Source: CAXWPM01 sp965206125
GTDB lineage: Bacteria > Acidobacteriota > Terriglobia > 20CM-2-55-15
Direction of reading: 5' to 3'
Length of the DNA stretch: 64,000 nucleotides
NCBI GenBank assembly: GCA_965206125.1
Contig: CBDBIN010000045.1
Location: forward strand, 372,001-436,000
Each line of letters opens with the position of its first letter. The first letter of the stretch is position 1. Shown here one piece after another: positions 44,486 to 53,689 of this stretch. A program made the position numbers and the translations under genes. Below the pieces are notes generated by a model. It did no database searches. It was not told the origin of the DNA and saw nothing but the letters and a program-made list of their open reading frames with translations.

Positions 44486-44675
44486 TACCCGGTCGCTACC
44501 GCTCTCGGTTCTGTTCTGGAATGGGGATTACCCGGTCGCTACCGCTCTCGGTTCTGTTCTGGAATGGGGATTACCCGGTCGCTACCGCTCTCGGTTCTGT
44601 TCTGGAATGGGGATTACCCGGTCGCTATCGCTCTCGGTTCTGTTCTGGATGGGGATTACCCGGTCGCTACCGCCG
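44486..44675. repeat. 43-bp tandem repeat array (TACCCGGTCGCTACCGC family)
   Basis: Four full units and a partial fifth begin at 44486, 44529, 44572, 44615 and 44657. Each reads TACCCGGTCGCTACCGCTCT and then CGGTTCTGTTCTGGAATGGG GAT; the fourth has one substitution and one deletion. The core is shared with the 40-base array at 12057-12168. The array ends three bases before the stop codon of the next gene, as the other array does at the YdeI-like gene. There is no spacer variation, so it is not a CRISPR. Confidence 0.9.
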
Positions 44676-44677
44676 GA

Positions 44678-45988
44678 TTACACTTTGGCCGCGACCGAGT
44701 GGATGCGTTCCAGGACTCTTTCAGACGCCGCCTTTCCGCTTAGAATCGAATCCTCCATCGAAAAATACTCCCATCGCCCATAGCGGCCTGCTGGAAATAT
44801 ATCCCGCTCCTCGAGGTAATCGATCAGCTCCTTCAGGTGGGCCTGACGATGGCGGTCGAATATGACGTAAGCATGGGGTATGTGGATGAACTGGCGGGTG
44901 AGAATCCTGTCGTCGGCGTTGAGGAGGCCGCACTTCCTCAGGTCCTCGACTGCGCGTTCGAAGGTCTTCTCCGGATCTGGTTTCGGATCGTGCTGGTGCG
45001 TGACCTCGACGTACATCGAGCTGGTGCCGGCGGGAGCGACCGACTCCGAGAAATTGGTCGGAAAGCCGACTCGGGTGAAGATGAACTCGTCTTCGGGAAA
45101 GTACAACCAATGCTGATCACTCACGCCGGCCCGGTCGATGCCGATGTTGATGTCCAGAACCGAGAGAACTCGAAGCTTCATCGCATTGTCCCGGATGCGG
45201 GGCTCGGGACGAACGAGCAGGCGGTAGACTACGGGCAGCGGAACCGTTGAGATCAGGAAGTCGTAGGACTCTTCCCTGTCGTTGGCGAACCGAACGGTCT
45301 TCGTGGCGGTGTCGATCGAACTGACGGCGTGGTCGGTGTGGATGTTCTCGAGGGGTCGGGCCAAGGCGTTCGGAAGGCAATCGATGCCTCCATCCTTCGG
45401 ATATAGAAACCTCGGGTTGTACCCCATCCCCCTGTTCGTCATACCCAACGCCCCGTTGACCACCTCCTCCAGGCTTGGTTTCGGAATCGACCAGCTGACC
45501 CAGTCCGCGGTAATCGTCCGCAAGTCGCTCTTCCAGAACTTCTCGTTGAACGGCAGCATAAAATGGCGAGCGATGCCGATGCCGAACGTCTTGAGCACCC
45601 AATCGTGAAAATCCTCGGCCCTGGTGGGGTCTTCGCCGAGGCTCTCGACGAACCCCAACAGACACTCTTTGACGACCTCGGGCGGCAGACCATGCGTATT
45701 CGCCTGAAACGGGTAGGGCGTCACGCAACCTTTGGAGTAAATCGCAGCGCGTCGCTCGTTTGGGCGGAACGCATCAGGAAGAAGCCGGTCGAGCAGTTCC
45801 TTCGTGTAGTCGTTCTTGAGATGAATCAGGTGGCCGGTAACATCGAAAGTGAATCCGTCCTGGGAAAAGGACCGGCAGATTCCACCGACCGTACTTTCCT
45901 TTTCGAACACGATCGGGTCATGCTCGTTGAGGTGAAATGCCGCGCTCAGCCCGGCCAGACCTCCGCCAATGACCAGAACCCTGCTCAC
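44678..45988 (-). CDS. UDP-galactopyranose mutase/protoporphyrinogen-oxidase-like flavoprotein
   Basis: The 436-residue protein from GTG 45988 (the GTGA overlap with the next gene fixes this start) begins VSRVLVIGGGLAGLSAAFHL, the FAD dinucleotide-binding motif, then FEKESTVGGICRSFSQDGFT and FDVTGHLIHL. MLPFNEKFWKSDL and WVSWSIPKPSLEEVV match UDP-galactopyranose-mutase-like and amine-oxidase-family proteins encoded in polysaccharide clusters. YPKDGGIDCLPNALARPLE and FLISTVPLPVVYRLL follow. It may be a mutase or a desaturase acting on a nucleotide- or lipid-linked sugar; I cannot choose. It is followed on the 3' side by a repeat array. Confidence 0.8.
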   Translation of the reverse strand: MSRVLVIGGGLAGLSAAFHLNEHDPIVFEKESTVGGICRSFSQDGFTFDVTGHLIHLKNDYTKELLDRLLPDAFRPNERRAAIYSKGCVTPYPFQANTHGLPPEVVKECLLGFVESLGEDPTRAEDFHDWVLKTFGIGIARHFMLPFNEKFWKSDLRTITADWVSWSIPKPSLEEVVNGALGMTNRGMGYNPRFLYPKDGGIDCLPNALARPLENIHTDHAVSSIDTATKTVRFANDREESYDFLISTVPLPVVYRLLVRPEPRIRDNAMKLRVLSVLDINIGIDRAGVSDQHWLYFPEDEFIFTRVGFPTNFSESVAPAGTSSMYVEVTHQHDPKPDPEKTFERAVEDLRKCGLLNADDRILTRQFIHIPHAYVIFDRHRQAHLKELIDYLEERDIFPAGRYGRWEYFSMEDSILSGKAASERVLERIHSVAAKV

Positions 45989-46980
45989 GAAGCCACGTCC
46001 ACTTTCATCAACATGTATGCCGAGAGAACCCCCAGCGACAGCGTACCGGTCGTCGTTGCCAGAGCCCATTCCAACTCGATCTGACTCATCACGAGCGCAA
46101 CTCCACTCAAGAAGAACGTCGCGAAATAGCTGATCAGTGCGGTCTCGACCACCGAGAACCGGCATCGCTGCAGCCTCAACGCGAAGTGATCGGGGCTGCC
46201 ACGGGTGATCGGGATCCCCTTGCGCCACCGCGCGTACACCACGAAAGACAGGTCGAAGAGCGGCAGACCCAGAATCAGCACGGGGCTGATGACGGCCACC
46301 AGGTTGATCCGAGTGTAACCTGCGTTCATAGACAAGGCCGCCAGCATGAAACCGATGAACAGGCTGCCGGAGTCTCCCAGGTAGATCTTGGCGGGATGGA
46401 AGTTGTGACGCAGGAACCCCAGCGTCGCTCCGGCCAGAACGATGGAAAGGAACGCGATCGATTGTCGGCCGGCCATTAGATTGGCCACGGCGATCGCCAA
46501 TGCACATACCGACGCGACGCCCGCCGCCAGACCGTCCATCACGTCGATGATATTGAAGGCGTTCGTCACCGAAAGAATCCAGACGACCGTGAGCAAGATC
46601 GCAAGCCAGGGGGGCAAGAACTCGAGCTTGATGAAGATGCCGGACTTGACGAGCACGAAGGCTGCAAGCGTCTGACCGAGCAGTTTCTGGGAGACCGATA
46701 GCGCGCCGAAATCATCCAGGAGCCCGACCATGACGATCATCGTTCCCGAGAGAAGCAGTCCGAGCGTTTCCTGCTCGAACTCCGTCAGGACACCGACTGT
46801 CAGCAGAAACGACATGAAGACAGCCAAGCCGCCCAGGTATGGCACCGGTTCGGCATGGTCTTTGAGCTTTCCGTCCGGCCGGTCGACGATGCCGAGCTGA
46901 AACGCAGCACGGCGCATGACGGGCGTCCAATACAGCGCGAACACGAAGCTCAGCAGAAATGCCAGGGCGAACCAGATCAT
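45985..46980 (-). CDS. WecA/MraY-like undecaprenyl-phosphate glycosyl-1-phosphate transferase
   Basis: The 331-residue integral membrane protein has 10-11 helices and the family motifs: the early GIVDRPDGKLKDHAEPVPYL, GLLDDFGALSVSQKLLGQ with the DD-type catalytic Asp region, NAFNIIDVMDGLAAGVASVC with the metal-binding Asp cluster, HNFHPAKIYLGDSGSLFIGF and the cytosolic PITRGSPDHFALRL. It transfers a sugar-1-phosphate (such as GlcNAc-1-P) from UDP-sugar to undecaprenyl phosphate, starting repeat-unit assembly. It overlaps the GT gene upstream by four bases and the flavoprotein downstream by four. Confidence 0.92.
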   Translation of the reverse strand: MIWFALAFLLSFVFALYWTPVMRRAAFQLGIVDRPDGKLKDHAEPVPYLGGLAVFMSFLLTVGVLTEFEQETLGLLLSGTMIVMVGLLDDFGALSVSQKLLGQTLAAFVLVKSGIFIKLEFLPPWLAILLTVVWILSVTNAFNIIDVMDGLAAGVASVCALAIAVANLMAGRQSIAFLSIVLAGATLGFLRHNFHPAKIYLGDSGSLFIGFMLAALSMNAGYTRINLVAVISPVLILGLPLFDLSFVVYARWRKGIPITRGSPDHFALRLQRCRFSVVETALISYFATFFLSGVALVMSQIELEWALATTTGTLSLGVLSAYMLMKVDVAS

Positions 46981-48167
46981 GCCTCACCCAGGCTGCCTGC
47001 CCCGGCAACGTTTCCGGCAGACGTGTCCGCGAGACACTCGCGGTACTCAGATTCCAGCGTTGCCACGGCCGTGGCGATGTCGAACTGGGCGACACGGGCT
47101 CTGCCTCGCCTCCCCATCGCGACTCGAAGTTCGCGATCGTCCACGAGTTTCACAATGGACCGGGCCAGCGCATCGACGTCCCGTGGCGCATGGATGTACC
47201 CGTTCTCACCGTCGGTGATGGCCTCTCGCGCACCATCGGCGTCGGTGACAACCAGCGGCCGGCTGCTGGCCATCGCTTCGGAGAACACGCACGGCAGACC
47301 TTCCCACAGCGATGTCAGGACGACGATATCCAAGCTCGCATAGACATCGGGCATGTCCTTGCGCCATCCCAGCAGCGTCATGTTGTCGCCGACACCGCGT
47401 TCACGAATCCGGGACTCGATGCCTGAACGCAGGTCGCCGTCACCGACCATCACGAAGTGGACGTCGCTTCGCGATTCGAGGACCTTTGCGGCGACGTCGA
47501 CGAAATCGATGGGGGATTTCTGCGGTTTGAAGCAGGCCACCATCCCGACGAGGGTCCGACCTGGCGGAATACCCCACTCCGCCGACTTTCGCTCGCGCTT
47601 GTCGCTGTCGAGAAATTCGCGCACCGAGATCGCATCCCGACAGAGGATCCATGGCGTGTTTCCAATCAGGTTGTACGATTCGGCGGTCCGGACGTTTGAG
47701 TGGGAGACGAAGACAAGTCGCGTTGTTATTCTTCGCGTGAGACGCTCGATCCAGATGCAAAGCGTCCGAATGATCGCGCGCTGATACCGGTTGAAACCGA
47801 AACCGTGCGCCGTGTGAAAAATGTAAGGAACGCCGGCGAGCCAGGCCGCCCAACGGCCGAGTATTCCCGCCTTCGAACTGTGGGTATGAACGAAGTCGGG
47901 ACGCTCGCGCCGGAAGAGCCTGTAGAGGCACCACAGCGCACTGAGATCCTGGATCGGCCGGATCTCCCGGACGAGCGAGGCTACCTGCACCGTGCGAACC
48001 CCGGGTATTTCCACCGCTTCGCCGATCAGTAGGCCTTCGGAACCGGTGACCAGAGCAAGCTCATAGCGCTCGAGCGGCAGTCTTTCCAGCGTCATCAACG
48101 TCACCTTCTGTGCGCCGCCCAGCTCGAGCTTCGTGATGACGTGGAATACCTTCTTCTTGTCCGGCAT
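46977..48167 (-). CDS. GT4-family glycosyltransferase
   Basis: The 396-residue protein has a GT-B fold with family-4 signatures: FHVITKLELGGAQKVTLMTL, VHTHSSKAGILGRWAAWLAG, VFVSHSNVRTAESYNLIGNT, GMVACFKPQKSPIDFVDVAA, VGDGDLRSGIESRIRERGVG and the E-x7-E donor site SLWEGLPCVFSEAMASSRPL. It should add a retaining linkage to the lipid-linked repeat in the cytoplasm. It is followed by the WecA-like gene with a four-base overlap. Confidence 0.92.
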   Translation of the reverse strand: MPDKKKVFHVITKLELGGAQKVTLMTLERLPLERYELALVTGSEGLLIGEAVEIPGVRTVQVASLVREIRPIQDLSALWCLYRLFRRERPDFVHTHSSKAGILGRWAAWLAGVPYIFHTAHGFGFNRYQRAIIRTLCIWIERLTRRITTRLVFVSHSNVRTAESYNLIGNTPWILCRDAISVREFLDSDKRERKSAEWGIPPGRTLVGMVACFKPQKSPIDFVDVAAKVLESRSDVHFVMVGDGDLRSGIESRIRERGVGDNMTLLGWRKDMPDVYASLDIVVLTSLWEGLPCVFSEAMASSRPLVVTDADGAREAITDGENGYIHAPRDVDALARSIVKLVDDRELRVAMGRRGRARVAQFDIATAVATLESEYRECLADTSAGNVAGAGSLGEA

Positions 48168-48228
48168 GTCCTTCAGTCCTTCGAATCCGGTTCATTCTGA
48201 CATCGGGCCGGCGGCGTTCCAAACCCAT

Positions 48229-49368
48229 TCAGCCCGCCTCTGCCAGTTCCGTGTGAAGCGCGGCGTAGCTGTCTGCGATTCCCTCGATCGAATACAGCCG
48301 CTCGACCCGTTCCCTGGCGGCGTGGCCGATAGCCCGCCGACGCTCCGGATCCATCTCGTACAGTTCGGTCCAGGCCCTCACATGCGCGTCGGGCTCGCCA
48401 GGTGGCACGACGATGCCGGTGTCACCAACCACCAGGGCAGCGTCGCCGACGGCAGTGACGACACTAGGAACCTCGCAGGCCATCGCTTCACCGACGGCGT
48501 TCGGGAAACCCTCACCGAAAGCGGATGTTAGCGAGAGGACATCGAAACCGGGAACTATTTCGGGCATGTCGGTGCGCTCTCCAAGTAGCTCGACCGACTC
48601 CCCCAATCCAACCTTGGCAATCTCGTTCGCCAACGCCGGGTTCCTTGCATCCATACCCTGGCCCACGAGAACAAATCGGGTATCGGGTTTCAGATTTCGA
48701 AACCGGGCAGCGGCTTCGAGAAACGTCCGATGGTCCTTCATGGGATCCCATCGCGCCACGAGCCCAATCACGAAACGGGGAAAATCCAGCGGAGCCCGGA
48801 GACGTAGCCTCGCCGCGGGATTGGGGCGAAACTCGTCCACGTCGAAGCCGTTCGGAATCACCTCCCATCGGCGCGGCCGGAACGACGCCTGTTCGTGCGC
48901 AATCTTGCCGCTGTTGGAATTGACGACAACGGCGTCGGGCAACTCTGAGAGCAACGGCAGCGTCCGAAAGACCATGCGTGATCCTGTCGGGTAGCGCTCC
49001 CAGTCGATGTCGGAATTACGAAGGTTCCACACGCAGGCGGGCACGCCCTGGATCCCGCCGGCGATCAGGCCGACAAGTGACGACTGGTAGAGCCAAGTGT
49101 GTATGACATGAGGTCGCCGATCCCGAAGAAGGCGTAGCAGACGCAGAAAACCCACCGGACCCGGAACGCCGCGCGTCATCCCGAGCGAATCCACCGGAAC
49201 GCCGAGAGCTTCAATCCGGGGTCGCAGCTTACCCCCATCGATGAGCGTCACGACGGAACTGGAAAAACTCTCCGGGTCGGTAGCGCGGAGCACCTTGTAA
49301 AGCATGGTCTCGGCGCCGCCACTGCGGAGGCCATTGATGAGGTAGACGATCCGGACTGGCGATATCAA
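48229..49368 (-). CDS. GT4-family glycosyltransferase
   Basis: The start is uncertain: the frame is open far upstream over the divergent DUF3500 gene, but GT-B similarity starts at RIVYLINGLRSGGAETMLYK, so I use TTG 49368 (about 379 residues). Signature segments are VIHTWLYQSSLVGLIAGGIQ, VVVNSNSGKIAHEQASFRPR, IGLVARWDPMKDHRTFLEAA and the donor site SAFGEGFPNAVGEAMACEVP. Same operon orientation as the other GT4 gene, with a 61-base gap. It probably adds another sugar to the same repeat unit. Confidence 0.85.
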   Translation of the reverse strand: MISPVRIVYLINGLRSGGAETMLYKVLRATDPESFSSSVVTLIDGGKLRPRIEALGVPVDSLGMTRGVPGPVGFLRLLRLLRDRRPHVIHTWLYQSSLVGLIAGGIQGVPACVWNLRNSDIDWERYPTGSRMVFRTLPLLSELPDAVVVNSNSGKIAHEQASFRPRRWEVIPNGFDVDEFRPNPAARLRLRAPLDFPRFVIGLVARWDPMKDHRTFLEAAARFRNLKPDTRFVLVGQGMDARNPALANEIAKVGLGESVELLGERTDMPEIVPGFDVLSLTSAFGEGFPNAVGEAMACEVPSVVTAVGDAALVVGDTGIVVPPGEPDAHVRAWTELYEMDPERRRAIGHAARERVERLYSIEGIADSYAALHTELAEAG

Positions 49369-49485
49369 AGCCAGGAAATTCCAGGACGGAGTCGTCCCGC
49401 CAAGGGCGCCCGCCGGACGGGCTGGAGAACGTTGAGCATTGCCGTGGCTTCTAGTATATTCTTCTGACCCTACTGGAGGTTCAAA

Positions 49486-50520
49486 ATGACACGCTTCAAG
49501 ACCCTCGTCGTGCTGGCTTGCCTGCTGGCATCGGGCACTTTCGCGGTCTACCAAGCCCAAAGCATACCGACAATGACCAGCACGGCTAACGCGTTCCTGA
49601 ACTCGTTGTCGCCCGAACAGCGCGACAAGGCTACGTTCGGATTCTCCGACGACGAACGCATGAACTGGCATTTCACACCCGTCGAACGTAGCGGCCTCCC
49701 GATCAAGGAGATGGAGCCATACCAGCGGCAGCTTGCACACGCGCTGGTCATCTCCGGGCTCAGCCAGGAAGGCTACATCAAGGCGACGACGATCATGAGC
49801 CTCGAGCAGGTCCTGTTCGAAGCGGAAGGAACCGGTCGTCGGATCAGCCGAGATGAAGAACTCTACTTCGTCAGCATCTTCGGTACGCCATCCGAATCGG
49901 GACAGTGGGGCTGGCGGTTCGAAGGTCATCATCTTGCGCTGAACTTTACGATCGACGGCGGACGTGTCGTGTCGACGCCTTCGTTCCACGGCGCGAACCC
50001 GGCCGAAGTCCGAGAAGGCCGGATGGCCGGACTACGGGCGCTGGGCGATGAAGAGGACCTGGCCCGCGCGCTGCTCGATTCCCTCGACGCCGAACAGAAG
50101 GCCACGGCCATCATAGAAACCGAGGCGCCCCGCGACATCATCACCGGTGTCGACCGCAAGGCCGAACCGGGAGACCCGGCCGGACTGAGGGCTGCCAGCA
50201 TGAGGGCCGAGCAGAAGACGATGCTTCTGGCTATCATCCGCGAGTACCTGTTCAACAAGGCTCCCGACGATGCCAATAAAGCGCTGGATGAGATTCGCCG
50301 CGCCGGGGCCGACGCCATTTACTTCGCATGGGCCGGGGGCACAGCGCGGGGAGAGGGTCACTATTACCGAATCCAGGGCCCGACGTTCCTGATCGAGTAC
50401 GACAATATCCAGAACAACGCCAACCACATCCATTCGGTCTGGCGGGATCTGGAGAAAGACTTCGGCGCCGACCTTCTGGCAGCCCATTACCGCGCGTCGC
50501 ACATGAACGCAGAAGAATAG
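49486..50520 (+). CDS. DUF3500-family exported protein
   Basis: The 344-residue protein has a signal peptide (FKTLVVLACLLASGTFAVYQ) and the full DUF3500 pattern: LSPEQRDKATFGFSDDERMN, WHFTPVERSGLPIKEMEPYQ, IMSLEQVLFEAEG, FVSIFGTPSESGQWGWRFEG, HHLALNFTI and the C-terminal YYRIQGPTFLIEYDNIQNNA followed by NHIHSVWRDLEKDFG. The function of DUF3500 is unknown; the family is common in Acidobacteriota and Planctomycetota and conserved His residues hint at metal binding. Its promoter has TAGTATATTCT near 49453. It interrupts the polysaccharide and pilus regions and shares no obvious partner. Confidence 0.9.
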   Translation: MTRFKTLVVLACLLASGTFAVYQAQSIPTMTSTANAFLNSLSPEQRDKATFGFSDDERMNWHFTPVERSGLPIKEMEPYQRQLAHALVISGLSQEGYIKATTIMSLEQVLFEAEGTGRRISRDEELYFVSIFGTPSESGQWGWRFEGHHLALNFTIDGGRVVSTPSFHGANPAEVREGRMAGLRALGDEEDLARALLDSLDAEQKATAIIETEAPRDIITGVDRKAEPGDPAGLRAASMRAEQKTMLLAIIREYLFNKAPDDANKALDEIRRAGADAIYFAWAGGTARGEGHYYRIQGPTFLIEYDNIQNNANHIHSVWRDLEKDFGADLLAAHYRASHMNAEE

Positions 50521-50643
50521 GCGTGTCGAAACGAGGCTCAACCCGAATCTCTAACACGAAGCACACGAAGTTCCACGGAGGTCACGAAGAAAAGAATTTC
50601 TGTTTCCTTCGTGTTCCTTCGTGCCCTTCGTGTTGAAAACGGA

Positions 50644-52038
50644 TTAGCTCTTGCTGTCGTTGGTTTTGATGTTGAACTTTTGCATGTAGTGGCGGAACGA
50701 ACGGTAGGGTATCCCCAAGAGTTCCGCGGCCCTGACCTGCACTCCGTTCGTCCGACGCAGGGCTTCGTCGAAGAATTCTTTCTTCAGACTTTCCACGTAG
50801 GACTCCAGATCCAGGCCGGCGGGCGGAATCACCGGTGGACCGGGCTTGGACTGCGGAGCTCCTCCGATCGTGGTTGACAGGTTCTCCGCGGTAATCTGCC
50901 TCGTTGTCTCCAGGATGAATGCCCGCTCGATGGCATTCTCTAGTTCCCTCACGTTGCCCGGCCATGAGTGGCTTTCCAGCTTTCGGAGCGCTTCGGCGGA
51001 GATCCCTTCAATGTGCTTCTCCATCGACGCATTGAGCCGATCCAGAAAACGGTGGGCGAGAAGAGGGATGTCCTCGGCACGCTCTCTGAGCGGGGGAGTC
51101 TCTAGAGGGAACACGCTGATGCGGTAGAACAGGTCCTCTCGAAACTCTCCTTCGGAAACCATGTCGGATAGATTTCGGTTCGTCGCTGCGATCACCCGGA
51201 CGTCGATCGGTGTTTCATCGGCTCCTCCGACACGACGGACCATACGCTCCTGCAGGACTCGCAGGAGCTTGACCTGCATCGCCATACTGGTGTCGCCAAT
51301 CTCGTCGAGGAAGATCGTTCCCTTGTCCGCTACCTCGAACAGACCCTTCCGGTCTGAGTTTGCACCCGTAAAGGAGCCTTTGACGTAGCCAAACAGCTCC
51401 GTTTCGAGCAACGTCTCGGTCAGGGCGCCACAGTTGACCGAAATGAAATGCTCGTCGGCGCGTGGGCTGTTGAGGTGGATCGCCTTGGCAACAAGCTCTT
51501 TGCCCGTGCCACTCTCCCCGGTGATGAGCACGGTACTGCCGGTTTCACTGACGGTCTCGATCATCCGAAACAGGTCCTGCATCCTCTCGCACCTGCCGAT
51601 GAGGTTTCCCATCCCGTGCTGTTTCTTGAACTCTCGCTTCAGGTAGGTGTTCTCTTCCCTCAAGCGCTGTTCTTCGAGAGCCCTTTCGATGATGTGGCTC
51701 AACTCCTGCATGAAGTTGTCGGTCTTCAGGATGTAATCGAAAGCGCCCATCTTGAGGGCCTGGATGGCCGTGGCCGCTGTGGCGTATGCGGTGAGCAGGA
51801 TGAATTCTCCGGAGGCAGCCTCGGATCGAAAGCGCCGCAGCAGATCGATCCCCGACATGTCGGGCATGCGGATGTCGGAGACGATGACGTCGAAGTCCTC
51901 CTCGCGAATGCGATCCAGCCCCGCCTCGCCGCAGTCTGCGACGGCCACATCGCACCCCTGGCGCTTCAGGAAAATTTCGAGCATCTCCCGGATCGAGAGC
52001 TCATCATCGATAATGAGGACCTTAGCCTTAAGACTCAT
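50644..52038 (-). CDS. pilR: Sigma-54-dependent response regulator, PilR-like
   Basis: The 464-residue protein has a receiver domain (KVLIIDDELSIREMLEIFLK; phospho-Asp in VIVSDIRMPDMSGIDLLRRF), a sigma-54 AAA+ domain with Walker A GESGTGKELVAKAIHLNSPR, the sigma-54 contact loop GSFTGA, Walker B GTIFLDEIGD, and R-finger region WPGNVRELENAIERAF, and a C-terminal Fis-type helix-turn-helix (RAAELLGIPYRSFRHYMQKF). PilR activates pilin transcription with sigma-54. It overlaps pilS by four bases and ends the pilB-C-S-R operon. Candidate target: a TGGCA-type site at 42240. Confidence 0.94.
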   Translation of the reverse strand: MSLKAKVLIIDDELSIREMLEIFLKRQGCDVAVADCGEAGLDRIREEDFDVIVSDIRMPDMSGIDLLRRFRSEAASGEFILLTAYATAATAIQALKMGAFDYILKTDNFMQELSHIIERALEEQRLREENTYLKREFKKQHGMGNLIGRCERMQDLFRMIETVSETGSTVLITGESGTGKELVAKAIHLNSPRADEHFISVNCGALTETLLETELFGYVKGSFTGANSDRKGLFEVADKGTIFLDEIGDTSMAMQVKLLRVLQERMVRRVGGADETPIDVRVIAATNRNLSDMVSEGEFREDLFYRISVFPLETPPLRERAEDIPLLAHRFLDRLNASMEKHIEGISAEALRKLESHSWPGNVRELENAIERAFILETTRQITAENLSTTIGGAPQSKPGPPVIPPAGLDLESYVESLKKEFFDEALRRTNGVQVRAAELLGIPYRSFRHYMQKFNIKTNDSKS

Positions 52039-53681
52039 TGAGTATCAGGTTGTGGGCGGACCCGCTCACCGGCCGCCACCGGAACCTGCTCGCCTTCGAG
52101 CACGAGTTCCCGCGGCAGATCGAGGGTGAACCGAGTCCCCTGTTCGGGCTGCGAGACGACCGCAATCGTCCCCCGGTGCGCGTTCACGATCTGGTACACG
52201 ATCGACAGGCCGAGCCCCGTGCCGGTGCGAAACGAGGAACTGAACGGGACGAACAGGCGGTCGATCATGTGGTTCTCCATTCCGATTCCCGTATCTTCGA
52301 ACCGGAGCCGGACCCGATCCTCGGCAGAATCGAGAAGAATTCGGAGCGTGCCGCCCTCCGGCATTGCCTTCAGCGCGTTAGACACCAGATTATGGACCAC
52401 CTGCCTCATCATCCCGTCATCCAGACGAACGGTCACCGGCTCCAGGCTGGTTTCAATGTGGTGCCGAGGTCCGAGATCGGGACTGTTCTGGATCAGCTGG
52501 ACCGCGTCGGCGATCAGTTGGTCCAGTCGGAGGTTCCGCGGGCGTGGCAACACCGGGCGAGCGTACAGAAGAAAATCGTTGATCGTCTGGTTGAGGCGCT
52601 GCGTCTCGCGCGCTATGATGCCGACGAGCTGGCCCTGCTCCTCTTCGAGCTGCAGTTCGGCCTTCAGTAGGTCGAACGACCCTGTAATCGATGCCAGGGG
52701 ATTCCGGATTTCGTGGGCGATGCCGGCGGACATCACACCGATGGCGGCCATACGCTCCTTTTGCCGCAACCGCTTCTCCATCTCGCGAAGTTCGGTCACA
52801 TCGTCGAAGCACCACACGTATCCGGTCGGCCGGTCCGGGCTCATGGCGAGCGGCGTGACGGTGAACTGCAGACAGATGCGGCGGTTCTCGGGGCCCGTCG
52901 TATTCAACTCGAAATTCCCAACACCCACTTCAGCCACAAGATCGGGGAACAGCTGGTGGATGCTCGTTCCGAAGGCGTCGTCGGAACTCCGCCCCGAGAT
53001 GCGGGCCGCGGCTGGGTTGAAAAGGTAGATTCTTCCGTTCAGATCCGTCGTGATCAGCCCGGTACCCAGGCTGTCAATGATGTGGCTCGTAAGGGCCTGC
53101 AGGAAAGCCACTCGTCCCGTGGATTCCTCCAGCGCCGCATCTGAGGTGTGCCAGTTTTCCGCCAGGACGTTCGCCAGGAAGCCGACTGCCGCAAAGCCGA
53201 AGATCGTCACGCCTACGATGTATTGCAGCGTAAACAGCGGCGGGAAGTTGACCGTCGTCGACGGGATCACCTGAAAGTGCGCAAGGTCCAGGTGTACGCC
53301 GTGCAGCAACGAGCTCGCGATGGCCGTCAGGTAAGCGCCTCGCCGTCTGAGCAGGATGCTCGACATGACGATTTCCAGAAAGTAGAGCGAAGAGAAGTAG
53401 CTGTCGAGACCGCCGGTCCGGTTGACCATCCAGGTGATCAGCAGAAGGTCAACAGCGATCTGCCAGTAGGCCTGCGCGACGTACGACTTGTTCAAACGAA
53501 GCAGCGCGAACCAGCAAAGGGAAAGGGCATAGACAGCGCCGAGCAGGACCAGCATGTCGAGCGACCGCTCCTGCGCCGCGACGAACACGCTGAAGACGGC
53601 GATCCGGACCCAGATCAACCGGAGGAGCCACTTGCTCCGGTCCATCAGGGAGAGGGGGCCGCGTGTGTCCGGATTTGCCAA
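52035..53681 (-). CDS. pilS: PilS-like sensor histidine kinase
   Basis: The 548-residue protein has a PilS-like N-terminal six-helix membrane sensor (LLRLIWVRIAVFSVFVAAQE; LLLITWMVNRTGG; LLLGAVYALSLCWFALLRL-like segments), a PAS domain (ALTSHIIDSLGTGLITTDLN), and the kinase core: H-box GIAHEIRNPLASITGSFDLL, N-box VVHNLVSNALKAMPEGGTLR, and G boxes FEDTGIGM and TGTGLGLSIVYQIV. It phosphorylates PilR. The start at 53681 leaves a Pro-rich tip; ATG at MDRSKWLLRL is a good alternative. It overlaps pilR by four bases and follows pilC with an eight-base gap. Confidence 0.93.
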   Translation of the reverse strand: MANPDTRGPLSLMDRSKWLLRLIWVRIAVFSVFVAAQERSLDMLVLLGAVYALSLCWFALLRLNKSYVAQAYWQIAVDLLLITWMVNRTGGLDSYFSSLYFLEIVMSSILLRRRGAYLTAIASSLLHGVHLDLAHFQVIPSTTVNFPPLFTLQYIVGVTIFGFAAVGFLANVLAENWHTSDAALEESTGRVAFLQALTSHIIDSLGTGLITTDLNGRIYLFNPAAARISGRSSDDAFGTSIHQLFPDLVAEVGVGNFELNTTGPENRRICLQFTVTPLAMSPDRPTGYVWCFDDVTELREMEKRLRQKERMAAIGVMSAGIAHEIRNPLASITGSFDLLKAELQLEEEQGQLVGIIARETQRLNQTINDFLLYARPVLPRPRNLRLDQLIADAVQLIQNSPDLGPRHHIETSLEPVTVRLDDGMMRQVVHNLVSNALKAMPEGGTLRILLDSAEDRVRLRFEDTGIGMENHMIDRLFVPFSSSFRTGTGLGLSIVYQIVNAHRGTIAVVSQPEQGTRFTLDLPRELVLEGEQVPVAAGERVRPQPDTQ

Positions 53682-53689
53682 GGGGACCG

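Noticed and set aside
49369..49989. N-terminal extension of the GT4 gene to 49989
   Set aside because: The extension lies antisense to the DUF3500 gene and lacks GT similarity; the fold starts at RIVYLING.
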